64,000 nt of DNA from contig NC_070614.1 of assembly GCF_027172205.1 (NCBI RefSeq), positions 51,834,001-51,898,000 on the forward strand, written 5' to 3'. Under the pieces are notes generated by a model, which was not told the origin of the DNA, did not search any database, and saw only the letters and a list, made by a program, of their open reading frames with translations. Each line of letters opens with the position of its first letter. Positions within the stretch are counted from its first letter, which is position 1. Position numbers and translations under genes: made by a program. The stretch is from Podarcis raffonei (lineage: Eukaryota; Chordata; Lepidosauria; Squamata; Lacertidae). Below are positions 32,331 through 42,534 of the stretch, one piece after another.

Positions 32331-32396
32331 TTAAGACCCAGCATGCAATTTTGACGCCATTTAGGGACCCACTTCTTAAGCTTTCGCCCACATATA

Positions 32397-32611
32397 CAGT
32401 GGTACCTTGGGTTAAGTACTTAATTCGTTCCGGAGGTCCGTTCTTTACCTGAAACCGTTCGTAACCTGAAGCACCACTTTAGCTAATGGGGCCTCCCTCT
32501 GCTGCTGCGCGATTTCTGTTCTTATCCTGAAGCAAAGTTCTTAACCCGAGGTACTATTTCTGGGTTAGTGGAGTCTGTAACCTGAAGCGTCTGTAACCCG
32601 AGGTACCACTG
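32397..32611. mobile_element. Tigger-like MITE (family B, short form)
   Basis: CAGTGGTACCTTGGGTTAAG to TAACCCGAGGTACCACTG, TA on both sides. The inside repeats GTTCTTTACCTGAA-type motifs. The 34961 and 36009 copies share this form. Confidence 0.8.
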
Positions 32612-32803
32612 TATTTGCCAGGTGCTCCTGTTGCAACCCACCTTGGATCGGGCTGCGACCCGCCTGTGCTGTCAGTCGAAGGTGGGGGGTCAGGTTTCCC
32701 CAAGATAACTCTGGGATCCCTCTGGGATCTATGCTTGCATGCTGGTGGACGGCAGGATAGATCTGTGACAGCTGTTTTGGCCCCGGTGCCAGATAGAAAG
32801 CAT

Positions 32804-33168
32804 GGTTAAAGGTAAAGGGACCCCTGACCATTAGGTCCAGTCGCAGACGACTCTGGGGTTGCGGCACTCATCTTGCTTTACTGGCCGAGGGAGCCGGCGT
32901 TTGTCCGCAGACAGCTTCTGGGTCATGTGGCCAGCATCACTCAGCCGCTTCTGGTGAACCAGAGCAGCGCACGGAAACGCCGTTTACCTTCCCGCTGGAG
33001 TGGTACCTATTTATCTACTTGCACTTTGAGGTGCTTTCGATCTGCTAGGTTGGCAGGAGCAGGGACTGAGCAACGGGAGCTCACCCCGTCGCGGGGATTC
33101 GAACCACCGACCTTCTGATCGGCAAGTCCTAGGCTCTGTGGTTTAACCCACAGCGCCACCCGCGTCCC
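32804..33168 (-). mobile_element. Sauria SINE
   Basis: Reverse full-length copy with about 14 extra bases near 32900. Flanks AGAAAGCATGGTT and AGAAAGTGTGGTT form the target duplication. Confidence 0.92.
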
Positions 33169-34475
33169 TTGAAGAAAGTGTGGTTAGAGGCAGGCTCAAG
33201 AGATGGGGATGAAGGGGGCTGCCTAAGGATGTCTGGATGACCCCCCAGGTGGGGTCCAGGATCTCCTGGCCAGAGAGAGACCCTGGCTGCTGGACCTGTC
33301 AGAACGCCATCGAGTGTCTTGCCCTTCCCGCATGCCCCCTCTTTGCGTTTACCCACATTCAGCCGGTCCCACGCGTCTCCCCCTCCTCAAATTCTTGCTC
33401 TGTGCCACAGAGCGCTGCCTCTTCCTTCTCCCTCCCTCCTCAGCCCTTCTCTTGTTCTCTCCCTCCGTCATCCAGGCTGGTTTCCATAGAAACTCCCTTT
33501 CCGTTTGGGTACTCCTGTCGCAGCCGGGAAGGGAGTTTATATATATGCGTGTGCGCGAGAGAAAGAGAGACCCTCAAGGAATTGTTGCCGCCGTGTTATA
33601 CGCATGCACGCATGCACACTCACTGTGCATGCAGGCGCAAGCCCATTCGCACGCACACACACGCCCATGGCCTGAAATTGTGTCGTCGGGACGGTCCCAC
33701 CCAGGTCGAGGGAGGAGGGAAGTTTGTGAAAGACGGGCTTGGAAGAAAAGAAAACATTGTGGGCATCCCTATTGTTCTGTCTCTCTCTCACACACACAAG
33801 ATTTTCTCCCACGTCTCCGCAGCGGGGAGAGGGCAGAGCGTGCCTTCAGGGGCCAGCCCTTGACACGAGGGGGCCGGCCGGGCCAAAGGAGGCGCCTGAG
33901 CGTCTGGGGGCAACGAGGCGAGCCTCTTGGAGCGGCTTCCGCGCTGAGCTCCGGAGAGCGGGCCGGGCCAACGCATCAGCTGCTTAATCCGAGCTGGCAC
34001 CGGGAATTTCTTTCCTTCAGCCATTTTAGGCTTGCCAGCTGGAGAAACAAGCTCCTGGAGCAAAATGGCTCCCCAATGGGTGGAGTGGGGAGGGGGTGGG
34101 CGACCGGGGGGGCCCTGTGGGGCGGAGGGGTGGGCTGGGGGCTTCTCCGCTCAAACAGGCCGCTCTCTCTTCCCCTGATGGCCTTCGGCCTGCCCATGCC
34201 AGCATCAACCCCGCTGCTTCGCTCGGTGTGACTCATGTCAAAGGCAGCCAAGCGACTTTTTGGGACTGACGGGAAGCAGAGCCCTGTGGTTCTCCTGGCT
34301 GCCTTCTCCCAGCCCTTCCCACGCGTGGGTTCGAATCCCCACTCGCTGGGGGGCCTCGCTCGCTCGCTTGCTTTTGGCCTGACTTGCCTCGCAGGGTTGT
34401 TGTGGAGCTGATAACGGCGAAGGAGCAGGAACTATGCCTGCCACCTTGAACTCCGGGGAGGAAGAAGTGGGATTT
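33169..34475. other. ZBTB4 intron 1, repeat-free block
   Basis: About 1.3 kb without transposons, GC-rich at 33800-34200, with CA-rich tracts near 33600-33660. A 305-codon frame (33314-34231) is low-complexity and unsupported. Regulatory DNA or a noncoding exon is possible, not shown. Confidence 0.45.
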
Positions 34476-34545
34476 GAATGTAATAATAATAATTATTATT
34501 ATTTATACCCCGCCCATCTGGCTGAGTTTCCCCAGCCACTCTGGC
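34476..34545 (-). mobile_element. L2-clade LINE tail
   Basis: AAT/ATT run then ACCCCGCCCATCTGGCTGAG and TTTCCCCAGCCACTCTGG. Confidence 0.7.
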
Positions 34546-34689
34546 TGGCGTTCCTAGCCGTCAGGCAGACCCCCAGAGACCCCCTCCTGAGACCTCTCCC
34601 CCAGCTGTGGCGCCCCTCTTTTCGAGAGGTCAGGGGTCACGGCTACTAGGCACCATGGCCATGTGTAAGAGCCTGGACCTTTCCAAGCA

Positions 34690-35300
34690 CAATTCAAAGT
34701 GTTAGTGCTGACCTTGAAAGCCCTAAAAGGCCCAGGAGACCTGAAGGAGCGTCTCCACCCCCATCGTTCAGCCCGGACACTGAGGTCCAGCTCTGAGGAC
34801 CTTTTGGCGGTTCCCTCCCTGCGAGAAGTGAGGTTTCAGGGAACCAGGCAGAGGGCCTTCTCGGTGGTGGCACCCGCCCTGTGGAACGCGCCCTCCCAGC
34901 AGATGTCAAGGAAATAAGCAACTATCTGACTTTTAGAAGACATCTGAAAGTAGCCCTGTACAGTGGTACCTCGAGTTAAGTACTTAATTCCTTCCGGAGG
35001 TCCGTTCTTAACCTGAAACTGTACTTAACCTGAAGCACCACTTTCGCTAATGGGGCCTGCCGCCGCGCCGCCAGAACACGATTTCTGTTCTCATCCTGAA
35101 GCAAAGTTCTTAACCCGAGGTACTATTTCTGGGTTAGCGGAGTCTGTAACCTGAAGCGTATGTAACCCGAGGTACCACTGTATCGGGAAGTTTTAGTGTT
35201 TGATGTTTTTAGTTTGTTCTGATGTATGCTGTGAGCTGCCCAGTGTGGCTGGGGAAACCCAGCCAGATGGGCGGTGTATAAATAAATTATTATTATTATT
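34690..35300 (+). mobile_element. L2-clade LINE, split by a MITE
   Basis: LVLTLKALKGPGDLKERLHP, SARTLRSSSEDLLAVPSLRE and FSVVAPALWNAP at 34699-34890; the 3' UTR resumes after the MITE and ends GGGCGGTGTATAAATAAATT with ATT repeats. Confidence 0.85.
34961..35180. mobile_element. Tigger-like MITE (family B, short form)
   Basis: CAGTGGTACCTCGAGTTAAG to CCCGAGGTACCACTG with TA at 34959-34960 and 35181-35182. It sits inside the L2 copy. Confidence 0.85.
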
Positions 35301-35450
35301 GACGGCTCCGTTGGTTAGAGCACGGTGCTCACCACGCCAAAGGTGGCAGGTTTGATCCCCGCTGGGGCCGCCGCAAATTCCTGCTTTGCAGGCCATTGGA
35401 TGAGATGAACTTCAGGGTCGCTTCCAATTCTACGATTCCATGCTTCTATG
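35301..35450 (+). mobile_element. tRNA-Ile-derived SINE with CR1-like tail
   Basis: GGCTCCGTTGGTTAGAGCAC, GTGCTCACCACGCCAAAGGT and GGTTTGATCCCCGCTGGGGC follow tRNA-Ile; then GGATGAGATGAACTTCAGGG and CCAATTCTACGATTCCATGC resemble a CR1 3' end. Confidence 0.7.
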
Positions 35451-35460
35451 GTCTGCCTCC

Positions 35461-35726
35461 ACATTTGTGCTGTGCCAGTGTGGTGTAGTGGTTAAGAGCG
35501 GTAGTCTCGTAATCTGGGGAACCGGGTTCGATTCCCCGCTCCTCCACATGCAGCTGCTGGGTGACCTTGGGCCAGTCACACTTCTCTGAAGTCTCTCAGC
35601 CCCACTCACCTCGCAGAGTGTTTGTTGTGGGGGAGGAAGGGAAAGGAGAATGTGAGCCGCTTTGAGACTCCTTCGGGTAGTGATAAAGCGGGATATCAAA
35701 TCCAAACTCTTCTTCTTCTTCTTCTA
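35461..35726 (+). mobile_element. MIR-like tRNA SINE
   Basis: Most complete copy of this family: GTGTAGTGGTTAAGAGCGGT, GGGTTCGATTCCCCGCTCCT, GGTGACCTTGGGCCAGTCAC, ending TCAAATCCAAACTC and a CTT repeat. Confidence 0.75.
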
Positions 35727-35907
35727 ATACTGTATCATTATCCATACGCAATCTGCGTCTGAAAGCAATCCCTTCAGTGAGGTGTTGTCCTGTTGTCTAT
35801 GCATAGATCAAAGGGGGCCAATGCTAGCATCTTTCCAATGAATCAATACCAGTCTTTTGACTATGTGGAGCAGTTGTCAGACAATAACTGGTATGTTTTT
35901 CAGAATA

Positions 35908-36000
35908 ATAAATTAATAATAATAATTTTATTACTTATGCCCCACCCATCTGGCTGGGGTGTGCCAGCCGCTCAGGGTGGCTTCCAACACATATAAAAAC
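35908..36000 (-). mobile_element. L2-like LINE tail
   Basis: TAA/ATT run, GCCCCACCCATCTGGCTGGG, GGTGGCTTCCAACACATATA. Confidence 0.65.
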
Positions 36001-36008
36001 ACAGAATA

Positions 36009-36234
36009 CAGTGGTACCTCGGGTTAAGTACTTAATTCGTTCCACAGGTCCGTTCTTAACCTGAAACTGTTCTTAACCTGAAGCACCACTTTAGCTAATG
36101 GGGCCTCCTGCTGCTACTGTGCCGCCGGAGCACAATTTCTGTTCTCATCCTGAAGCAAAGTTCTTAACCTGAAGCACTATTTCTGGGTTAGCGGAGTCTG
36201 TAACCTGAAGCGTATGTAACCCGAGGTACCTCTG
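36009..36234. mobile_element. Tigger-like MITE (family B, short form)
   Basis: CAGTGGTACCTCGGGTTAAG to CCCGAGGTACCTCTG with TA on both sides. Confidence 0.82.
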
Positions 36235-36252
36235 TAATCGTAATTATACATA

Positions 36253-36405
36253 GTCATAGAATCATCATAGAGTTGGAAGGGATCCTGGGGTCATCTAGTC
36301 CAACCCCCAGCAGTGCAAGAATGATAGGCAGGTGGTCCATATGGTAATCGAACCTTGGTGTTACCAGCACCACGTGCCAACTAACTGAGCTGACTGGCCT
36401 ATCAT
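36253..36405 (-). mobile_element. tRNA-derived SINE with CR1-like tail
   Basis: ATAGAATCATCATAGAGTTG, GGTCATCTAGTCCAACCCCC, then AACTAACTGAGCTGACTGGC, reverse strand. Confidence 0.6.
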
Positions 36406-36499
36406 ATGACAACTTTAAATCCTCCCCCCCCAAAAGTCGGACATTGCATAAACATGTTTCAAAGAGGCAGTCTCTAAATCGAATTATTAATAATAACAA

Positions 36500-37459
36500 T
36501 AATAACGGCTGTCTGCCAGCTCCATCTGGTACGCAGGATAAGACCCTCCCTGACCGCGGACTGTCTCACCAGAGTGGTGCATGCTCTAGTTATCTCCCGC
36601 TTGGACTACTGCAACGCGCTCTATACCTTTGAAGGTGACCCGGAAACTGCAAGTAATCCAGAATGCGGCAGCCAGACTGGGGACTGGGAGCGGCCGCCGA
36701 GACCACATAACACCAGTCTTGAAAGACCTACATTGGCTCCCAGTACGTTTCCGAGCACAATTCAAAGTGTTGGTGCTGACCTTCAAAGCCCTAAACGGCC
36801 TCAAAGGCCCAGTAGACCTGAAGGAGCGTCTCCACCCTCATCGTTCAGCCCGGACACTGAGATCCAGCACCGAGGGTCTTCTGGCAGTTCTCTTCCTGAG
36901 AGAATCGAGGTGAAAGGGAATCAGGCAGAGGGCCTTCTCGGTGGTGGCGCCCGCCCTGTGGAACGCCCTCCCACCAGGTGTCAAAGAGGAAAAACAACTA
37001 CCAGACTTATAGAAGACATCTGAAGGCAGCCCTGTTTAGGGAAGTTTTTAAAATTTAATGCTGTATTGTTTTTAACACTCGATTGGGAGCCGCCCAGAGT
37101 GGCTGGGGAAACTCAGCCAGATGGGCGGGGTATAAATATATTGTTGTTGTTGTTTAGTCGTTTAGTCGTGTCCGCCTCTTCGTGACCCCCTGGACCAGAG
37201 CACGCCAGGCACTTCTGTCTTCCACTGCCTCCCACAGTTTGGTCAAACTCATGCTGGTAGCTTCGAGAACACTGTCCCACCATCTCGTCCTCCATCGTCC
37301 CCTTCTCCTTGCGTCCTCCATCTTTCCCAACATCAGGGTCTTTTCCAGGGAGTCTTCTCTTCTCATGAGGAGGCCAAAGTCTTGGAGCCTCAGCTTCAGG
37401 ATCTGTCCTTCCAGTGAGCAATCAGGGCAGATTTCCTTCAGAATGGAGTATAAATAATA

Positions 37460-37505
<46 letters not shown>

Positions 37506-37515
37506 ATATAACAAT
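36500..37515 (+). mobile_element. L2-clade LINE, split by BovB
   Basis: VISRLDYCNAL at about 36590, LQVIQNAAARLGTGSG, HITPVLKDLHWLPVRFRAQF and LVLTFKALNGLKGP follow with frame breaks. The 3' UTR ends GGGCGGGGTATAAATA, then BovB, then the remaining ATT tail (37447-37515). Confidence 0.85.
37143..37447 (-). mobile_element. BovB LINE 3' end inside an L2 tail
   Basis: Minus strand encodes MRREDSLEKTLMLGKMED and WRALVQGVTKRRTRLND. GTATAAATA-type sequence occurs on both sides, as a target duplication would. Its left end is only about 155 bp from the ZBTB4 acceptor region. Confidence 0.9.
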
Positions 37516-37591
37516 AACAGCAGCAGCAACTAAGCCTGCATGTTTCCCCTCTTTGTTGAAAACCTCAGGCATTGCTACCCCATATTCTCTC

Positions 37592-37601
37592 TTTCTTGCA
37601 G
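37592..37601 (+). other. ZBTB4: Splice acceptor of the ZBTB4 coding exon
   Basis: CTCTCTTTCTTGCAG precedes GTCTGAGGCAGCTGAATGG. The first exon bases carry an in-frame TGA ahead of the ATG. Confidence 0.85.
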
Positions 37602-37616
37602 GTCTGAGGCAGCTGA

Positions 37617-40600
37617 ATGGCTGCAGCCATGGAGCTCACAGACACTGGCCACTCCAGCTCCCTCCTGGTCCAGCTGAACGAGCAGCGCCTCCGCGGCCAG
37701 TTTTGCGACATCACCATCATTGCTGAAGACACCAAGTTCAAGGCCCACAAGAACGTCCTCGCGGCCTCCAGCCCCTACTTCAAGGAGGTGCTGTCGGAGG
37801 AGTCCACCTGCCAGCAGCCCAGGCAGATCCTGGAGCTCCCCGACGTCCAAGCCGAAGTCTTCTCCGACGTCCTCAACTTCATCTACAACTCCCGGCTCTC
37901 CGTGCCCAGCCCGGCTGCCGCCAAGGAGATCGGGGCCGTTGGCCGCCGCCTCGGCATCTCCCGCCTTGAGGACCTGGACGACCCCTTGGCGGGCACCAAG
38001 ATGGACGACTCGGGCGGGGCCTCTTCCAGGCCGTGCAGCTCGCCGATCGACCTCACCTGCCCTTCCCGCTCGGCCGAGCCTTCCAGCCCCCTCAGCTTCC
38101 ACGATTTGGCCAAAGCCTCCAGCCCGGCCAGCGACGGCCAGCCCGACCCCGAAACAGAGACCGCCAAGATCCTGTACAACCTCAGCTCGGTCGCCGCCGG
38201 GCCGCCACCCCAGCCAGACCTGGCTTACGTGCTGAAGGGAGGCGTCAGCTGGGACCACGACGATTCCCCCGGAAACCCCTCGGCCGCCAACGGCGAGGCG
38301 GACCAAGGGCCGGCCTCCTCTCGCTCACCCCCATCCGGAGCTTCCTACCCGGCCGCCAGCTCCTTCTGCTGTGGGAGCTGCGGCCGCTCCTTCACCACGT
38401 CGTCGGCGCTCAGCCTGCACATGAAACTGCACCGGACGCGCCGTTCTCTCTCCTGCCGGCACTGCGGCAAGAGCTTCATCCACATCAAGCGGCTCCAGAC
38501 GCACGAGGTATTGTGCAAGGAGATGGAGAAGGCAGAGGAGGGCGTCCCCGCGGGCGAGGCACTGCCCAGTCCTGGGCTGCCTCCCAAGCCGCCTCCGCCG
38601 CAGTCTTCCAAGAAGAGCATGCTGTTCCGCCATCGCGGGCTGCAGCGCATGGACTACATCTCGGACCAAGACCACTTTGTCAAAGTGGTCGACGGGCACA
38701 TCATCTACTTCTGCACCGTCTGCGAGCGCTCGTACATGACACTCTCGAGTCTCAAGCGCCACTCCAACGTCCACTCGTGGCGGAGGAAGTACCCCTGCCG
38801 CTACTGCGACAAAGTCTTCGCTCTGGCCGAGTACCGCACCAAGCACGAGGTGTGGCACACGGGCGAGCGCCGCTACCAGTGCATCTTCTGCTGGGAGACC
38901 TTCGTCACCTACTACAACCTGAAGACCCACCAGAAAGCCTTCCACGGGATCAACCCCGGCCTGATCTCTTCCGAGAAGACGCCCAACGGAGGCTACAAGC
39001 CCAAGCTGAACGCCCTCAAACTCTACCGCCTCCTGCCCATGCGCTCCCAAAAGAGGCCCTACAAGACCTACAGCCAAGGCCTGGTGCCCGACAACCTCCT
39101 GCTCCCAGCTCAGCCCATCCCCATGGCGCTGGGCGATGGGGACTCCTTGGACGGCAACCTGGTCTCCTCGCTGGGCAATGGCGACATTGCTTCCGTCTTC
39201 ACTGCCAACGGCGGCTCCCTGGAGATGCCCGAGCCGGAACGCTTTCCGCGGCCGCAGGAAACTGCGGCGGGACCGGAGATCCCCGCGCTCCCAGCCGCGG
39301 GCGAGAACGCTCCTTCGGACAAGAGACCGGGGCCCCTGAGCGCAGAGGCCGCCTCCGTCATCGCCTACGGGCGGCCCGCCTCCTCGGTCATTGTCCACAG
39401 CACATCAGTGTTGTCGCAGACGCCCTCGGTGATCACCTACAACAGCAAGTCTTCAGAGGCAGGGCCTCTGCCGCCGACACAGGTGCCATCTTCCGCCGCG
39501 ACCAGGCCTATCAAGAAGCAAGTGCTAAAGGAGTACATCCAGTCGCAGAAGGCAGACGAGCGGGCTATGGAAGAGAGCGGGGGTGAGCCCAGGGCCAGGG
39601 GGCCGCGGTCCGGGCGGACCATGACGTACATGGCAAAGCCAGCCTACGTCGGGGCTGCCTCCGAAAGCCGCGCCGCTCCGCTCTGCCAGATCACGGTGCG
39701 CATCGGCGAGGAAGCCATCGTCAAGCGGCGGATCTCTGAGACGGACCTCATGCTGGACAAGGGCGGCCGCGTCGGGGGCAAGCGCTTCGATTTCGGCAGG
39801 GAGCAGAGCAGCGGGAAGGAGGTGCCGCCAGAAGCTCCCCACGGCAAGCACGCTGGCAGGGGGTACGCCAACGAGAGCGGCGAGGAGGAGAGTGACAGGG
39901 GCGATGCCGAAGACCAGCTGTGGCGGCCCTACTACAGCTACAAGCCCAAGCGGAAGGCCGGCGCCGGTGCCAACACGCTGCCCAAGATGAAAAAGTCCCG
40001 GTGGCACCGCAAGCTCCGCTCTCTGCGCTGGATGAAAAGGACGGAGAAGGCTGGGGAGGAAGAAGAGGAGGAGGAAGAAGAGGAGGAGGAAGATGTGGGG
40101 ACCAGCGACTCAGTGCCGGCGGAAGTGGCCGCCGGCCGCCGGGCCGCCTCCGAAATTGAGGGGCCGAGCCAGCCACCCAAAGTAGGGCGCGGCTCCGAGT
40201 GGAAGCACGAGTGCGGCGCCTGTGGCAAGCTGTTCTCCGCGCTCAAGAAACTGAGGAAGCACGAGCGAGTGCACGGGCGTCTCGCCAAGGACAACCCGCC
40301 CCTGGCACCCTCGCAGGCCCACCGCGTTGGCCGCAAGCCTCTGGTCAAGTTCACCTGCGCCCGTTGCACCAAGGTGTGCAAGACGGCCGCGGCCCTCAGC
40401 CGCCACATGAAGCGCCACGAGGGCGAGCCGCCCGAGCCGCCGCCCTTGCCGGCCCTCACCACTGTCATCGCCTACTCCAAGAAGGCGGCGGAGGCTCCTC
40501 CCGTGGCTGTCGTGCCGGCGCCCGTCGTCAAAGAGGAGACCATGCAGGAGATGCAGGTGTCGTCCTCCAGCGGCGAAGCGCCCTTGTGCCCGCAAGAGCT

Positions 40601-41333
40601 CCCCGAGGAGGAGGAGGAGGGGCCCATGGCGGTGGACATGCAGCCTTACGGACGCCGCACCCCGGTGCCGGAAGAGGAGGCCGTGCCTCTGGCAGAGGGG
40701 AACAAGTCTCCGTTTCCAGAGGAGCTCAGTGCCCACCCGCCCGTTCTGGAGGCGGCCACCAGCCTCGCCGAACTCCCACCAAGGTTACCGCACTCCCTGC
40801 AGGACCCCGTCATCTCGCACACGGGTCTCGCTCTGAAAGAGGCCTTGGCGCCCGAGCTGGAGGAGGAGCGATACCCTGTCCAGGAGTACCCGCTGCCCTT
40901 GCTGGTGCCGGGCAGCTGTCGGACCCAGAAGGACCTGGAGGACAAGCCGCCCTCGTTCCTCGCCTACCCAAGCGCCATCCAGTTCAGCGGCGTGGGCAAG
41001 GCGGGTGGCGGCGACGGCACGGACAGTGGCAAGGTCTGCTTCTACCCAGACCCCTACCCTCTGATGTACGGCCACCAACTGCTGGCGGCCTACCCCTACA
41101 ACTTCACCCTCCCGGTGGCTCTGAACATGGTCGTCCCGGACGAGAAGGGGCAGCCGCTGCCGTTCCTCCCCGGCGTCTTCAGCTACTCGGTGAACCCGTG
41201 TCGCGGCGAGGTCCACGACGGCTCTGCCGCTGCGGCCTCCAGCGTGGCCATGGCAATGGGGGCTGGCGCGGCGCACGAGGGCAGAGGGGAACTGCCCGCC
41301 CCGGAGAGGCTGAAGAAAGGGAGCCTTCTCTGA
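37617..41333 (+). CDS. ZBTB4: ZBTB4, BTB/POZ and C2H2 zinc-finger repressor
   Basis: A Kaiso-family nuclear repressor that binds methylated CpG and TpG-type sites; 1238 residues in one exon (human about 1013, from memory). The BTB domain spans about 18-120 (LNEQRLRGQFCDITIIAEDT, FKAHKNVLAASSPYFKEVLS). Two C2H2 fingers lie at about 251-301. The Kaiso-type trio that contacts methyl-CpG lies at about 363-442 (YFCTVCERSYMTLSSLKRHS, YPCRYCDKVFALAEYRTKHE, YQCIFCWETFVTYYNLKTHQ). An acidic glutamate run is at about 814-828, two more fingers at about 862-933, and a conserved tail (YPLMYGHQLLAAYPYNF, PFLPGVFSYSVNP) at about 1145-1190. The acceptor TTTCTTGCAG ends at 37601. Two in-frame ATGs lie close together; the second (37629, GCAGCCATGG) has the better Kozak context, so the protein may start at residue 5. 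GC-rich codon use. Confidence 0.97.
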   Translation: MAAAMELTDTGHSSSLLVQLNEQRLRGQFCDITIIAEDTKFKAHKNVLAASSPYFKEVLSEESTCQQPRQILELPDVQAEVFSDVLNFIYNSRLSVPSPAAAKEIGAVGRRLGISRLEDLDDPLAGTKMDDSGGASSRPCSSPIDLTCPSRSAEPSSPLSFHDLAKASSPASDGQPDPETETAKILYNLSSVAAGPPPQPDLAYVLKGGVSWDHDDSPGNPSAANGEADQGPASSRSPPSGASYPAASSFCCGSCGRSFTTSSALSLHMKLHRTRRSLSCRHCGKSFIHIKRLQTHEVLCKEMEKAEEGVPAGEALPSPGLPPKPPPPQSSKKSMLFRHRGLQRMDYISDQDHFVKVVDGHIIYFCTVCERSYMTLSSLKRHSNVHSWRRKYPCRYCDKVFALAEYRTKHEVWHTGERRYQCIFCWETFVTYYNLKTHQKAFHGINPGLISSEKTPNGGYKPKLNALKLYRLLPMRSQKRPYKTYSQGLVPDNLLLPAQPIPMALGDGDSLDGNLVSSLGNGDIASVFTANGGSLEMPEPERFPRPQETAAGPEIPALPAAGENAPSDKRPGPLSAEAASVIAYGRPASSVIVHSTSVLSQTPSVITYNSKSSEAGPLPPTQVPSSAATRPIKKQVLKEYIQSQKADERAMEESGGEPRARGPRSGRTMTYMAKPAYVGAASESRAAPLCQITVRIGEEAIVKRRISETDLMLDKGGRVGGKRFDFGREQSSGKEVPPEAPHGKHAGRGYANESGEEESDRGDAEDQLWRPYYSYKPKRKAGAGANTLPKMKKSRWHRKLRSLRWMKRTEKAGEEEEEEEEEEEEDVGTSDSVPAEVAAGRRAASEIEGPSQPPKVGRGSEWKHECGACGKLFSALKKLRKHERVHGRLAKDNPPLAPSQAHRVGRKPLVKFTCARCTKVCKTAAALSRHMKRHEGEPPEPPPLPALTTVIAYSKKAAEAPPVAVVPAPVVKEETMQEMQVSSSSGEAPLCPQELPEEEEEGPMAVDMQPYGRRTPVPEEEAVPLAEGNKSPFPEELSAHPPVLEAATSLAELPPRLPHSLQDPVISHTGLALKEALAPELEEERYPVQEYPLPLLVPGSCRTQKDLEDKPPSFLAYPSAIQFSGVGKAGGGDGTDSGKVCFYPDPYPLMYGHQLLAAYPYNFTLPVALNMVVPDEKGQPLPFLPGVFSYSVNPCRGEVHDGSAAAASSVAMAMGAGAAHEGRGELPAPERLKKGSLL

Positions 41334-42484
41334 GGGGGAGGACCAAGGGAGGTTGGGGCGGAGGGGGTCAGCCGGGGGCGGAGGGGCGCCGCCACTTCCG
41401 CCTCTCCCAAGATGGCATCCTCCCGTGGCTTTGGACACCAGCGCCCGCCCAGCCAGTGGAGGGTTTGGGGTGCTCTGGGGTTGTGGAAGGCGACCCCCTC
41501 CTCCCCGAGAAGGGATGTTCGGGGCGGAGGGGTGGGGGCAGATTGCAGTGGCAGCGCTGCGGCAGAGAGAGACACACAGAGCTATGGAAACCAGAGGTGA
41601 GCATTGATGGCGTTGAGGGGATGCATAGCGCAGCCCCCTGACCCACAACTTCACATCCCCGTGGTTTGTCAAGTGGGGCACATGGTAGATAAGACTTTTT
41701 TTTTTAACAGACAAAAAAAGACGTAGCAGCGAAAATAGGTACAGGGTAACCCCTCTCCCCCCCCCTTCTCCCAACCACACCTCCATATGAATGTCTTCTT
41801 GCTCCGTATATATATTTCCAGAGTGAACTTGCACAAGCAAATCTTCGTCGTCGTCTCCCCCCTCCCCAATCCTGCTCCCCCCTCCCCGTCTTGGCTCTCC
41901 CTGTTACCCCTGCCTGGGGAGGTACGGCTGGGGGGAGGAGCCTCTGCTTTGGGGGGCGGAGCTCTTTTTCGGCTCCTCCCACCAGCCGATGCCCCTTTTA
42001 TCTCTTGCCTTCCCGGTCTCTTCCTTCCCCAAATCGCCATTTTCCCCCCTGCCAAGGGGAAGAAGGTCTCATTCCACAGAACAGTCTCCCCCCCTCTCCC
42101 CCTTTTTTTGGGGGTGTGTGTCCTCTCGGCCCCCCCCCTCCGGCCCAGCGCCTCGGATCTCTAGCCTCAGCTTTTAGCAGCTGCATTATTTCTCCCTGTG
42201 CGTTTTTGTTTTGCAGCTTGAAGGGGATGAATCACATTTTCCTTTCGGCTGGATGGAGGAGGAGGAGGAGGAGGAGGAAGGGGTGGGGTGGGGAGGGAGG
42301 AGAAGGAGGAGGGTTTCCTGTTGAGATGGTGAGTAGGAGCAGCAGGAGAGGACGGTTCTGTCGGATCTTGTCTTCCAGGGTTTTTGCAACAGCCACAAAA
42401 GAGCAACAGCAGCTTTGCATCGCATCTGGACACACTTTGCAGGAGTGGGGGCTGCCAAGTTTGCTGCCATTCTGGTAGCACGCC

Positions 42485-42487
<3 letters not shown>

Positions 42488-42531
<44 letters not shown>
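42488..42531. repeat. (TC)n microsatellite
   Basis: About 44 bp of uninterrupted TC repeats within the probable 3' UTR. Confidence 0.95.

Positions 42532-42534
<3 letters not shown>

Noticed and set aside
33314-34231. 305-codon frame in the ZBTB4 intron
   Set aside because: No recognised domain, low-complexity stretches, no splice partners; kept only as a repeat-free block.
38033-39586. 517-codon frame on the plus strand overlapping ZBTB4
   Set aside because: It is a shifted frame of the GC-rich ZBTB4 exon, with arginine, proline and leucine-rich low-complexity translation and no domain.
37575-41840. Long minus-strand frames across ZBTB4 (243, 357 and 351 codons)
   Set aside because: Antisense shadows of GC-rich coding sequence; the plus strand has clear BTB and zinc-finger homology.
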